From contig CAKNEZ010000013.1 of NCBI GenBank assembly GCA_930367205.1, positions 310,001 to 374,000 on the forward strand: a stretch of DNA of 64,000 bases, written 5' to 3'. Shown one piece after another: positions 1-11,018 of this stretch. The translations under genes and the position numbers were made by a program. The notes beneath the pieces are model-generated. The model was not told where the DNA came from and searched no databases. It saw nothing but the letters and a program-made list of their open reading frames with translations. Every line of letters begins with the position of its first letter. The stretch's first letter is position 1. Source of the stretch: Acanthosoma haemorrhoidale. Lineage: Eukaryota > Arthropoda > Insecta > Hemiptera > Acanthosomatidae.

Positions 1-147
1 GCAGTCCCGACTACCAAAAATTACGCGCCCGAGATACCCGCATTTGGGGTATTCGCAGGGGTCAGCTCAACCGAAGTGCAATGGAAAAGCCTCACCCTGG
101 GGGAACCGCCTTGTTGATCACGGTAGGCCCCCACGCCAGGTAAGTAT
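1..147 (-). ncRNA. U1: U1 spliceosomal snRNA, copy 1 (3' end cut by window)
   Basis: Minus-strand U1 snRNA. The RNA 5' end at 147 reads ATACTTACCTGG, the segment that pairs with 5' splice sites. The stem-loop II loop ATTGCAC (U1A/SNF site) and the Sm site AATTTTTGG follow in canonical order. About 14 nt of the 3' stem-loop lie before the window. Standard array sequence. Confidence 0.95.
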
Positions 148-1554
148 GCTATAATTTGGGAAAATCCGATAGTTGTCAAGTCAAACCTAACTTCACTTGC
201 GAGATTGAACTGGATTCGGAGAAGACGAATGGCCGTCTAGCGAACCACCAGATGATGTAATACAGAAAAAAATGTTTCGTTTATCTTACTACACAATATA
301 TTATCGAGTATAAATAGTTTAAACGCACCGAAAACATTTCCCTACCCGTATTAGTGCATATATCTCTGCATCCCTCTCGATCCCACAGGTTAGCTAGCGA
401 TCACACAGGTGGCGCTAGTGTAGCTTCCTTCCCGGTATCTACCCTTCAACTTCAACCAATCTCCCGAGCTATTATTAGTAAACGCTCCAAAACGTATTAT
501 TTATTATATTTTTGAGATTTCCCTCATCTTATTTGCTACTATTTATAATGACAATATTTTATAAGATTTTTTATTTTTGGAGTTACACATAAAAAAAATA
601 TTGGGTATATATGTTATCTTTTAGGAATCCACCGAGATCCGTTCATTAAATTATTTTTAATATTACTTTGCCGCCGAATTAAATAGTGACTCTTGCTGTA
701 ACTTTATTTATGAATCATTATTCCTAATCCAACCATGATCTCGAATGATAGTATCAATCGAGTGACTCCCGCAATAATATTTTGGTGCCTGTTTATCCTT
801 AGCTCACAGATAAAACCTCCTCCTGTAGTAAGCCGTAAAAATTTACTGATCCCGACCTCACTAATCCGGAACTAGTGATCCTTTCACTTTCAGTCGTTAT
901 CCCCACTATTATTTTTTTTCATCTCAACAATTTTAATTCTGTCTGTTCCCTGGAGTAGTGTCTTTTACATGGACAACCCCAGTTGGGATTAGCTAATTAA
1001 AAAATAGCTTTCTCTATTTTGTCTTTGAAATACATATATAAAATTGGGCTCACCTTATCATTATTTTACTTAATTTCTTTTCTTTTAAATGAAATCATTT
1101 TGCTCATCGCTGATATTGAAAATAGTATTCGTCGGAGATTTGATGATATGTCGGGCCGGCTCGGCTATCCCTCGGACTGGGCTCCACCTTTAGAGGACGT
1201 CGTGAGGAGCGATATAGTCTCTAGATACCCTTAAAAATTATTTTAATATCCAGAACATACATCGTTTGTGGTATCCTTTAATATGAAAAATGGTTATCAT
1301 AGTAACCCGACGCTGCCAAATCCAACTATTATATGATATATACACTGTATGTACTATTTCTAATTGAATAATACGGAGCCCGTATTTACGAGGAAAGCAA
1401 TTTTGAATTTTGAATTATAGTGTGCCGTCTGCCTCTTGAAAATCATAGTTTGATTTATTCCTAATGATTTAGACACCCGAAGAGAGTGCTATGGGATGAT
1501 AAACATTTATCTTAAATATCCTCCTGTAATAAATACCCAACGGCTAATAGTTTT

Positions 1555-1587
1555 CGGATTTCTTTAGGCCTTCGTTCGGCCTATCCG
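1555..1587. other. Hairpin in array spacer (recurs in each unit)
   Basis: Inverted repeat with outer arms CGGAT/ATCCG and inner arms GGCC/GGCC around a TTCGTTC loop. It sits in the GC-rich part of the spacer, and the other units carry it at the equivalent position. It lies far beyond the U1 3' end, so it is unlikely to be a U1 3'-processing signal. Function unknown. Confidence 0.5.
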
Positions 1588-2333
1588 AGGAACGGAGGTG
1601 CGTCCGATTAACACTTGCTCGTGCACTCATTAGATGGGCGGGAGACGTTAGGCTGACCGGTCCCATCTTGCCCGGGGGAGAGCCGGCTGCAGGCGAATAT
1701 CAACCCATGCCGATGCTCTGTCCGATGTTATATCTATCTATACGATACGGGGTGAGCCCCCCTTCCAGTTTTTATATATGTAGTCTCTTCTAGACATGAT
1801 TATCCAAATATTTAATTAAAGTAGAGCCCGGATAAAAACTAAACTATCCGATTTTGAATTTTCCTCATTGTACTATAAACATTGATCAATCAATCAATCA
1901 ATCAATTTTCACGGAAACGTTGGGCTAGGTATGACGACGCATTATTGAGATGATGAGATACAATGATCATCTCATTGTGGAGGATTTTCTCTGCCTCGGA
2001 GAGGGGGGAAAAAAAAAAATTATGAATCTCATCATCAATGCGAGTCAGTTAGTTTATCAGGTAGGGAGGGAGTAGTGTCGAGTAGTAGTAAGTAGGTAGA
2101 GAGAGAGAGGTAAGACGACGACGACGGGACGGAGTCTGAAGCTGTTGCTGTACTTTTTATTAGACAGGCAGTGGTGATGATTGATTATCTGTCTGTATGT
2201 CAACAAACCAGGTGTGTGAAAAGCTTGCACTAAGTACAACAAACAGCGGGAAGCGGAAGTCCGGAAGGAGGCCCTACAGGTAGGTCTCCCCTGTACACCT
2301 TCCCTTATATTGAATGATGTGGTGAAATTATAA

Positions 2334-2495
2334 CGGGAAAGCGCGAACGCAGTCCCGACTACCAAAAATTACGCGCCCGAGATACCCGCATTTGGGGTAT
2401 TCGCAGGGGTCAGCTCAACCGAAGTGCAATGGAAAAGCCTCACCCTGGGGGAACCGCCTTGTTGATCACGGTAGGCCCCCACGCCAGGTAAGTAT
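2334..2495 (-). ncRNA. U1: U1 spliceosomal snRNA, copy 2 (reference copy)
   Basis: Complete 162-nt U1 snRNA, against about 164 nt in most animals. The 5' end carries ATACTTACCTG for 5' splice site recognition. Stem-loop I follows (U1-70K site, loop GATCAACAAGG, which departs from the common GATCACGAAGG). Stem-loop II has an ATTGCAC loop for U1A/SNF. The Sm-binding site AATTTTTGG precedes a 3' stem ending CGCTTTCCCG. The gene has no poly(A) signal or introns. It would be transcribed by snRNA-type RNA polymerase II from elements at 2510-2557. The RNA acts in the nucleus as the core of the U1 snRNP. Confidence 0.97.
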
Positions 2496-2509
2496 GCTAT
2501 AATTTGGGA

Positions 2510-2557
2510 AAATCCGATAGTTGTCAAGTCAAACCTAACTTCACTTGCGAGATTGAA
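2510..2557 (-). promoter_or_regulatory. U1 snRNA proximal promoter (PSEA-like and PSEB-like)
   Basis: Described for copy 2; all copies have the same arrangement. The U1 strand shows TCAATCTCGCAAGTG at about -61 to -47, where insect PSEA elements lie. It shows TTGACAACTATCGGATTTT at -32 to -14, near the insect PSEB position. No TATA box is present, as expected for polymerase II snRNA genes. The second motif recurs at -33 in the U4 gene at 41005, as TTGATAACTTACCGAATTT. Assignment as PSEA/PSEB is inference from position and from the U1/U4 match. Confidence 0.6.
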
Positions 2558-4683
2558 CTGGATTCGGAGAAGACGAATGGCCGTCTAGCGAACCACCAGA
2601 TGATGTAATATACAAAAAAAATGTTTCGTTTATCTTACTACACAATATATTATCGAGTATAAATAGTTTAAACGCACCGAAAACATTTCCCTACCCGTAT
2701 TAGTGCATATATCTCTGCATCCCTCTCGATCCCACAGGTTAGCTAGCGATCACACAGGTGGCGCTAGTGTAGCTTCCTTCCCGGTATCTACCCTTCAACT
2801 TCAACCAATCACCCGAGCTATTATTAGTAAACGCTCCAAAACGTATTATTTATTATATTTTTGAGATTTCCCTCATCTTATTTGCTACTATTTATAATGA
2901 CAATATTTTATAAGATTTTTTATTTTTGGAGTTACACATAAAAAAAATATTGGGTATATATGTTATCTTTTAGGAATCCACCGAGATCCGTTCATTAAAT
3001 TATTTTTAATATTACTTTGCCACCGAATTAAATAGTGACTCTTGCTGTAACTTTATTTATGAATCATTATTCCTAATCCAACCATGATCTCGAATGATAG
3101 TATCAATCGTGTGACTCCCGCAATAATATTTTGGTGCCTGTTTATCCTTAGCTCACAGATAAAACCTCCTCCTGTAGTAAGCCGTAAAAATTTACTGATC
3201 CCGACCTCACTAATCCGGAACTAGTGATCCTTTCACTTTCAGTCGTTATCCCCACTATTATTTTTTTTCATCTCAACAATTTTAATTCTGTCTGTTCCCT
3301 GGAGTAGTGTCTTTTACATGGACAACCCCAGTTGGGATTAGCTAATTAAAAAATAGCTTTCTCTATTTTGTCTTTGAAATACATATATAAAATTGGGCTC
3401 ACCTTATCATTATTTTACTTAATTTCTTTTCTTTTAAATGAAATCATTTTGCTCATCGCTGATATTGAAAATAGTATTCGTCGGAGATTTGATGATATGT
3501 CGGGCCGGCTCGGCTATCCCTCGGACTGGGCTCCACCTTTAGAGGACGTCGTGAGGAGCGATATAGTCTCTAGATACCCTTAAAAATTATTTTAATATCC
3601 AGAACATACATCGTTTGTGGTATCCTTTAATATGAAAAATGGTTATCATAGTAACCCGACGCTGCCAAATCCAACTATTATATGATATATACACTGTATG
3701 TACTATTTCTAATTGAATAATACGGAGCCCGTATTTACGAGGAAAGCAATTTTGAATTTTGAATTATAGTGTGCCGTCTGCCTCTTGAAAATCATAGTTT
3801 GATTTATTCCTAATGATTTAGACACCCGAAGAGAGTGCTATGGGATGATAAACATTTATCTTAAATATCCTCCTGTAATAAATACCCAACGGCTAATAGT
3901 TTTCGGATTTCTTTAGGCCTTCGTTCGGCCTATCCGAGGAACGGAGGTGCGTCCGATTAACACTTGCTCGTGCACTCATTAGATGGGCGGGAGACGTTAG
4001 GCTGACCGGTCCCATCTTGCCCGGGGGAGAGCCGGCTGCAGGCGAATATCAACCCATGCCGATGCTCTGTCCGATGTTATATCTATCTATACGATACGGG
4101 GTGAGCCCCGCTTCCAGTTTTTATATATGTAGTCTCTTCTAGACATGATTATCCAAATATTTAATTAAAGTAGAGCCCGGATAAAAACTAAACTATCCGA
4201 TTTTGAATTTTCCTCATTGTACTATAAACATTGATCAATCAATCAATCAATCAATTTTCACGGAAACGTTGGGCTAGGTATGACGACGCATTATTGAGAT
4301 GATGAGATACAATGATCATCTCATTGTGGAGGATTTTCTCTGCCTCGGAGAGGGGGGAAAAAAAAAATTATGAATCTCATCATCAATGCGAGTCAGTTAG
4401 TTTATCAGGTAGGGAGGGAGTAGTGTCGAGTAGTAGTAAGTAGGTAGAGAGAGAGAGAGGTAAGACGACGACGACGGGACGGAGTCTGAAGCTGTTGCTG
4501 TACTTTTTATTAGACAGGCAGTGGTGATGATTGATTATCTGTCTGTATGTCAACAAACCAGGTGTGTGAAAAGCTTGCACTAAGTACAACAAACAGCGGG
4601 AAGCGGAAGTCCGGAAGGAGGCCCTACAGGTAGGTCTCCCCTGTACACCTTCCCTTATATTGAATGATGTGGTGAAATTATAA

Positions 4684-4845
4684 CGGGAAAGCGCGAACGC
4701 AGTCCCGACTACCAAAAATTACGCGCCCGAGATACCCGCATTTGGGGTATTCGCAGGGGTCAGCTCAACCGAAGTGCAATGGAAAAGCCTCACCCTGGGG
4801 GAGCCGCCTTGTTGATCACGGTAGGCCCCCACGCCAGGTAAGTAT
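4684..4845 (-). ncRNA. U1: U1 spliceosomal snRNA, copy 3 (stem I variant)
   Basis: Complete 162-nt U1 with the same 5' end, loops and Sm site as copy 2. It differs by one base in the 3' strand of stem I: GGCGGCTCC instead of GGCGGTTCC. The splice-site recognition segment and Sm site are unchanged, so it is probably functional. Confidence 0.96.
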
Positions 4846-7027
4846 GCTATAATTTGGGAAAATCCGATAGTTGTCAAGTCAAACCTAACTTCACTTGCGA
4901 GATTGAACTGGATTCGGAGAAGACGAATGGCCGTCTAGCGAACCACCAGATGATGTAATACAGAAAAAAATGTTTCGTTTATCTTACTACACAATATATT
5001 ATCGAGTATAAATAGTTTAAACGCACCGAAAACATTTCCCTACCCGTATTAGTGCATATATCTCTGCATCCCTCTCGATCCCACAGGTTAGCTAGCGATC
5101 ACACAGGTGGCGCTAGTGTAGCTTCCTTCCCGGTATCCACCCTTCAACTTCAACCAATCTCCCGAGCTATTATTAGTAAACGCTCCAAAACGTATTATTT
5201 ATTATATTTTTGAGATTTCCCTCATCTTATTTGCTACTATTTATAATGACAATATTTTATAAGATTTTTTATTTTTGGAGTTACACATAAAAAAAATATT
5301 GGGTATATATGTTATCTTTTAGGAATCCACCGAGATCCGTTCATTAAATTATTTTTAATATTACTTTGCCGCCGAATTAAATAGTGACTCTTGCTGTAAC
5401 TTTATTTATGAATCATTATTCCTAATCCAACCATGATCTCGAATGATAGTATCAATCGTGTGACTCCCGCAATAATATTTTGGTGCCTGTTTATCCTTAG
5501 CTCACAGATAAAACCTCCTCCTGTAGTAAGCCGTAAAAATTTACTGATCCCGACCTCACTAATCCGGAACTAGTGATCCTTTCACTTTCAGTCGTTATCC
5601 CCACTATTATTTTTTTTCATCTCAACAATTTTAATTCTGTCTGTTCCCTGGAGTAGTGTCTTTTACATGGACAACCCCAGTTGTGATTAGCTAATTAAAA
5701 AATAGCTTTCTCTATTTTGTCTTTGAAATACATATATAAAATTGGGCTCACCTTATCATTATTTTACTTAATTTCTTTTCTTTTAAATGAAATCATTTTG
5801 CTCATCGCTGATATTGAAAATAGTATTCGTCGGAGATTTGATGATATGTCGGGCCGGCTCGGCTATCCCTCGGACTGGGCTCCACCTTTAGAGGACGTCG
5901 TGAGGAGCGATATAGTCTCTAGATACCCTTAAAAATTATTTTAATATCCAGAACATACATCGTTTGTGGTATCCTTTAATATGAAAAATGGTTATCATAG
6001 TAACCCGACGCTGCCAAATCCAACTATTATATGATATATACACTGTATGTACTATTTCTAATTGAATAATACGGAGCCCGTATTTACGAGGAAAGCAATT
6101 TTGAATTTTGAATTATAGTGTGCCGTCTGCCTCTTGAAAATCATAGTTTGATTTATTCCTAATGATTTAGACACCCGAAGAGAGTGCTATGGGATGATAA
6201 ACATTTATCTTAAATATCCTCCTGTAATAAATACCCAACGGCTAATAGTTTTCGGATTTCTTTAGGCCTTCGTTCGGCCTATCCGAGGAACGGAGGTGCG
6301 TCCGATTAACACTTGCTCGTGCACTCATTAGATGGGCGGGAGACGTTAGGCGGACCGGTCCCATCTTGCCCGGGGGAGAGCCGGCTGCAGGCGAATATCA
6401 ACCCATGCCGATGCTCTGTCCGATGTTATATCTATCTATACGATACGGGGTGAGCCCCCCTTCCAGTTTTTATATATGTAGTCTCTTCTAGACATGATTA
6501 TCCAAATATTTAATTAAAGTAGAGCCCGGATAAAAACTAAACTATCCGATTTTGAATTTTCCTCATTGTACTATAAACATTGATCAATCAATCAATCAAT
6601 TTTCACGGAAACGTTGGGCTAGGTATGACGACGCATTATTGAGATGATGAGATACAATGATCATCTCATTGTGGAGGATTTTCTCTGCCTCGGAGAGGGG
6701 GGAAAAAAAAAAATTATGAATCTCATCATCAATGCGAGTCAGTTAGTTTATCAGGTAGGGAGGGAGTAGTGTCGAGTAGTAGTAAGTAGGTAGAGAGAGA
6801 GAGGTAAGACGACGACGACGGGACGGAGTCTGAAGCTGTTGCTGTACTTTTTATTAGACAGGCAGTGGTGATGATTGATTATCTGTCTGTATGTCAACAA
6901 ACCAGGTGTGTGAAAAGCTTGCACTAAGTACAACAAACAGCGGGAAGCGGAAGTCCGGAAGGAGGCCCTACAGGTAGGTCTCCCCTGTACACCTTCCCTT
7001 ATATTGAATGATGTGGTGAAATTATAA

Positions 7028-7189
7028 CGGGAAAGCGCGAACGCAGTCCCGACTACCAAAAATTACGCGCCCGAGATACCCGCATTTGGGGTATTCGCAG
7101 GGGTCAGCTCAACCGAAGTGCAATGGAAAAGCCTCACCCTGGGGGAACCGCCTTGTTGATCACGGTAGGCCCCCACGCCAGGTAAGTAT
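7028..7189 (-). ncRNA. U1: U1 spliceosomal snRNA, copy 4 (LOA inserted upstream)
   Basis: Complete standard U1. LOA copy A is inserted 141 bp upstream of its transcription start, at 7330. The proximal promoter (about the first 65 bp upstream) is intact. Any distal element beyond -141 has been moved about 4.6 kb away. Confidence 0.96.
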
Positions 7190-7416
7190 GCTATAATTTG
7201 GGAAAATCCGATAGTTGTCAAGTCAAACCTAACTTCACTTGCGAGATTGAACTGGATTCGGAGAAGACGAATGGCCGTCTAGCGAACCACCAGATGATGT
7301 AATACAGAAAAAAATGTTTCGTTTATCTTTTATTTATTTATTTATTTATTATTTGTTCCGGCATTTGTGCACCACGGCCTCACTGAGACCTATTGTGCGC
7401 CGTCCATGTCCCTGTC

Positions 7417-10400
7417 CTATATATGTGACAGGCCCACGGCCTTTGCAAATCTGAGGATACTGAATGGATCGATCAGTTCACATAGTTTGGGGTCTACAAT
7501 GCGATCACTACCAAAGTGAAGGTATCGCCTTCTAGCTAAGTTATCACAGTCACATATTATATGACGTGCCGTTTCTCCCTCTTTCTTGCAGAATCTGCAG
7601 ATTGGTGATCCCACTATCCCCAAATTAAAGAGGTGTTTATTTAACCGACAGTGACCTGTATAGAGTCCTGTCACACTTTTGAGTGTCCACCTGTCCATTG
7701 ATAAAAGTGCTGAGCTTCTTCTCTTACAGGGTCCATTAAGAAACAGTTTCGAGTGTTCCTGTTTCTTAGTTTCTCTCCAAGAAAGTCTTGCCTTGTCCTC
7801 TAAAGCTAATTTTATACGCCTTTTAGCGTAGCTGAGGCTGATACCACATATGGGTTCAGGTGCAAGAGGTGTCTGTTCTGAGCCCACCCTTGCAAGGCCA
7901 TCTGCCTTTTCATTGCCTGTGATGCCTGTGTGTCCTGGCACCCAGTCGATTCTAACCTTATTGGCTAGCGAGAGTGTGTTTAGGTTGTTTTTACACTCCT
8001 CAACCAAATAAGATCTGGTCGTATAGCTTCTCAGGGCGCCAATGGCTGCCTGGCTATCCGTGAAAATTGTGATCAGTCTGTTTCTTACACCCTCCCCAAT
8101 TAAGGTTTGGGTACAGACATTGATCGCCATCACTTCGGCCTGAAAGACCGAGGTGTGTCTACCTAAAGGAATAGAAATCCCAGATTCTGGTTTATCTTTC
8201 CTCCATATGCCGGCCCCTGATCCGTTTTCTGTTAGTGAGCCGTCTGTATAGCAATTAATCCCATTACACAGTTTATGTGGTTTGGTCTTTGTGTTTTCCG
8301 CACAGTATAAAACGTCTGTGTGTTTCTTAACTTGTAGGTCAGAGTGCATTGACAGCACCTCGTCCTCATCAATTCTTCTGAACAAGTTCCCATGTCCCAT
8401 GTGATTCATGACTTTGGATCTTGTTCCTGATTTCGCAAGTCTGTAAGCCACGTTCAAGGCTTGCGCTTCTACTTCTATGTGCAGTGGATTCAAGTTCAAT
8501 AAGACTTCCATTGCAGCAGTAGGAGTTGTACTCATGGCACCAGTGATCATGAGACATGAAAGCCTCTGTAATTTGCCAAGCAAAGTTCTATTTTTACTAA
8601 TACTACCTCTGTGCCACCACACCATAGAGGCATAGAGCACCATTGGTCTAACTGCTGCGGTATATAGCCAGAATAGCATTCCGGGTTGTAGTCCCCAGGT
8701 CCTACCCACAGCTCTTTTACATGCATAGAGGCATCGAAGTGCCTTCATAGTAGTATTCCTGATGTGTTTAGACCAGTCCAATTTTCTATCCAGAGTAACC
8801 CCTAGATGCTTTACCTCACTACAAATGCTTACCTGTGTCCCCCCTATATAGGGTGGTCTAACTATAGCATTTCTTTTGTTAGTGAAGATACAGAGATTTA
8901 TCTTCTGGGGATTGATTCCTAAACCGTTCTTTTCACACCAATCCCTCAAAAGATCCATCGATGCGGAAAGCAACTCAGAAATGGTTTCTGAGAACTTGCC
9001 CCCTATGAGCACAGCAATGTCATCAGCATATCCCTGTGCGTAGAACCCTGCAGAGTTTAGGTTTGTTAACAATGAGTCAACGACCAAACACCACAGTAAT
9101 GGAGATAACACCCCTCCCTGTGGACATCCTCCCACTGGCTTCATCCACAGTTTGGTTTGTCCCAATTGTGATTGTAAAATCCTATTCTCTAGCATGGTGT
9201 TTATCCAGCTAGAGGCTAAGGAACTAATCCCCTTTCTTTCTAAGGCTGATGCCATAGTGTTATAGGGTGTGCGATCAAAGGCACCTTCTATATCAACAAA
9301 GATGCCTGCCATTATTTCTTTATGAACTAGGGATCTCTCTATCCTGGAAACCAGGTGGTGGAGAGCAATTTCACAGGATTTTCCTGCCTGGTATGCGAAT
9401 TGAGCGCTATGGAGCGGTCGTTCTACCAGTATTCCATCCCTAATATGTCTGTCTATGACCTTTTCCAAGGTCTTCATTAAAAATGAAGTCAGACATATTG
9501 GTCTGTAAGACTTGGGTTCGTCATAGGACTTTTTCCCAGGTTTTGGTATGTAACACACTTTTGCCATCCTCCAGCTTACTGGAATATAGCTCAGTGCCAA
9601 GCTTCCCCTTAACAAGGTAAGTATAAGGGGCCTAATTACTGGTAGGCCTTTTTGTAGCAAGGCTGGGAATATCCCATCAGTACCAGGTGATTTGAAAGGA
9701 GCAAAAGAATTAATTGCCCACTCCACTCTTGCAGAATTGACAATTTTATTTGCTTCTGCCCAGTTACCCTTGCAACTAGTGTGTTCACAGTTGGTAGGGT
9801 CATTATTAATCGTATCCATCAGTCCGCAGCCAGGAAAATGTGCGCGCGCCAGGGCACCGAGGGTTCCTTCCTCAGAATCCGTATAGCCCCCTCCCACCCT
9901 GACGGAGCCCAATACTCCCCTGTCAGACTGCTTGGATAAGATCCTATTTACTCTAAACATGGAAGTTGTATCGTTTATTTCGCTACAAAATTTCTTCCAC
10001 GCCCTTCTTTTAGCCTTTCTGACTTCTTTGTGATAATCAGTGAGTGCACGTTTATAAGTGTCCCATCTGCCTGATCTTTTGGCCGCGTTAAAGAGTTTAC
10101 GTGTAAGAGCTCTTAACTTGCCAAGTTCATTGTTCCACCAGGGACAGTTCCTGTTGGATCTAACATTACATACAGTGTTATTGCCAGTGTATGACTTAAT
10201 TATTGCCTCAGTCAATGTTGAGTTTAAATGTTCCAAATGCCAGTTGCTACTCACCACTCTAGGACAGCATTTGACCTCCTCCTCAAGCTGTGTATAGTAG
10301 GTTTCCCAGTTTGTAAGTTTGGGATTCCTATACACAGCTTCGGACGTGATGTTACCACTTAGATCAAATCTAATGTATCTATGATCTGAGCATGACTCTT

Positions 10401-11016
10401 CTTCAGAGACGTGCCAGCCTTTAACCCTAAGGCTTATAGTACGTGTGCTAAGGGTTATGTCAATGACCTCAGATCTGATTCTGTTGTTAAAAGTGGCAAT
10501 ATTGCCTCTGTTTAGAATGTCTAGGTCATTACTAGTTATGTACTCTACTAAACACTCACCTCTCTGGTTGTTGTTCTTGCTCCCCCAGAGCTGATGGTGA
10601 GCGTTCGCGTCAAGCGATGCTATAAGCTCGCCCCTTAAGCCAGTCCCTTCCGTTAGCTTACTAAGTGCCTCGGTCGGGACTCTTTCTTCATATGGGAGGT
10701 AGACCGATGCAATCGTCAACCTCCCACCTTGATTTCCCTCGTTGAGGGCCATTTGAGCTGCTGCTAAATCTCTAGAACAATATTGCCATAGAGGCAGCAT
10801 TTTAAGACTGCTCTTATGCAGGATACAGGCTCTGGCACGCTCGGGTACAGAAATAATCTCATACCCACGCATCGCCAGCCCCCCTATCCTGCCCTTATAC
10901 AGGTAAGGTTCTTGTATTAGAATAATATCAATATCATTACCTCTCACATACTGCTGCAGAACACCACATGCTGCAATACAGTGGTGTAGATTAATTTGCA
11001 GCAGCCTCACCACCAT
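7417..11016 (-). CDS. Retrotransposon ORF2: APE endonuclease, RT, RNase H (intact)
   Basis: A 1199-residue polyprotein that would nick target DNA and copy the element RNA into it. The APE-type endonuclease fills about residues 1-235 (LLQINLHH, IQEPY, DANAHH, SCSDHRYI). Reverse transcriptase lies at about 430-720, with DIEGAFD, GCPQGGVLSPLLW and the catalytic YADD at 663-666. RNase H is at about 920-1040 (CYTDGS near 925, FQAEVMAI, FTDSQAAI, WVPGHTGITGNEKADGLA). A C-terminal CCHC motif (CRFCKKEGETARHIICDC) is near 1140. The start ATG lies 2 nt after the ORF1 stop, suggesting termination-reinitiation. No stop or frameshift is present. With ORF1 truncated this copy is probably immobile by itself but could supply ORF2 protein. 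Confidence 0.95.
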   Translation of the reverse strand: MVVRLLQINLHHCIAACGVLQQYVRGNDIDIILIQEPYLYKGRIGGLAMRGYEIISVPERARACILHKSSLKMLPLWQYCSRDLAAAQMALNEGNQGGRLTIASVYLPYEERVPTEALSKLTEGTGLRGELIASLDANAHHQLWGSKNNNQRGECLVEYITSNDLDILNRGNIATFNNRIRSEVIDITLSTRTISLRVKGWHVSEEESCSDHRYIRFDLSGNITSEAVYRNPKLTNWETYYTQLEEEVKCCPRVVSSNWHLEHLNSTLTEAIIKSYTGNNTVCNVRSNRNCPWWNNELGKLRALTRKLFNAAKRSGRWDTYKRALTDYHKEVRKAKRRAWKKFCSEINDTTSMFRVNRILSKQSDRGVLGSVRVGGGYTDSEEGTLGALARAHFPGCGLMDTINNDPTNCEHTSCKGNWAEANKIVNSARVEWAINSFAPFKSPGTDGIFPALLQKGLPVIRPLILTLLRGSLALSYIPVSWRMAKVCYIPKPGKKSYDEPKSYRPICLTSFLMKTLEKVIDRHIRDGILVERPLHSAQFAYQAGKSCEIALHHLVSRIERSLVHKEIMAGIFVDIEGAFDRTPYNTMASALERKGISSLASSWINTMLENRILQSQLGQTKLWMKPVGGCPQGGVLSPLLWCLVVDSLLTNLNSAGFYAQGYADDIAVLIGGKFSETISELLSASMDLLRDWCEKNGLGINPQKINLCIFTNKRNAIVRPPYIGGTQVSICSEVKHLGVTLDRKLDWSKHIRNTTMKALRCLYACKRAVGRTWGLQPGMLFWLYTAAVRPMVLYASMVWWHRGSISKNRTLLGKLQRLSCLMITGAMSTTPTAAMEVLLNLNPLHIEVEAQALNVAYRLAKSGTRSKVMNHMGHGNLFRRIDEDEVLSMHSDLQVKKHTDVLYCAENTKTKPHKLCNGINCYTDGSLTENGSGAGIWRKDKPESGISIPLGRHTSVFQAEVMAINVCTQTLIGEGVRNRLITIFTDSQAAIGALRSYTTRSYLVEECKNNLNTLSLANKVRIDWVPGHTGITGNEKADGLARVGSEQTPLAPEPICGISLSYAKRRIKLALEDKARLSWRETKKQEHSKLFLNGPCKRRSSALLSMDRWTLKSVTGLYTGHCRLNKHLFNLGIVGSPICRFCKKEGETARHIICDCDNLARRRYLHFGSDRIVDPKLCELIDPFSILRFAKAVGLSHI

Positions 11017-11018
11017 GA

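Larger units (their letters stand above)
1..7329. repeat. U1 snRNA tandem array, left block (three units plus part of a fourth)
   Basis: Near-identical direct repeats with a period of 2348-2349 bp. Landmarks recur in step: the U1 3' region at 1, 2349 and 4699, and a TTG-initiated open frame at 1019, 3368 and 5717. Each unit holds one minus-strand U1 gene and about 2.2 kb of AT-rich spacer. The spacer contains a GC-rich patch with a hairpin, a (GATT)n-type run, an A-run after GGGGGG and a GA-run. The runs vary in length between units while the rest differs by only a few substitutions. The array begins before the window. The block ends where LOA copy A is inserted. No other snRNA was found in the spacer on either strand. 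Confidence 0.95.

Noticed and set aside
567..590. Sm-like ATTTTTGGAG in the array spacer as part of a second snRNA
   Set aside because: The upstream sequence matches no U2, U4, U5, U11 or U12 pattern and no flanking stems could be drawn.
1019..1234. 71-codon open frame (TTG start) repeated in every U1 unit as a possible spacer gene
   Set aside because: The units are almost identical at DNA level, so its conservation says nothing about coding. It has no ATG start and no recognised domain.
2057..2365. Minus-strand frame of about 102-110 codons overlapping the U1 3' end in each unit
   Set aside because: It begins inside the U1 RNA gene and runs through GA and GACGAC repeats; its length changes with microsatellite length. 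A by-product of U1 and simple repeats.
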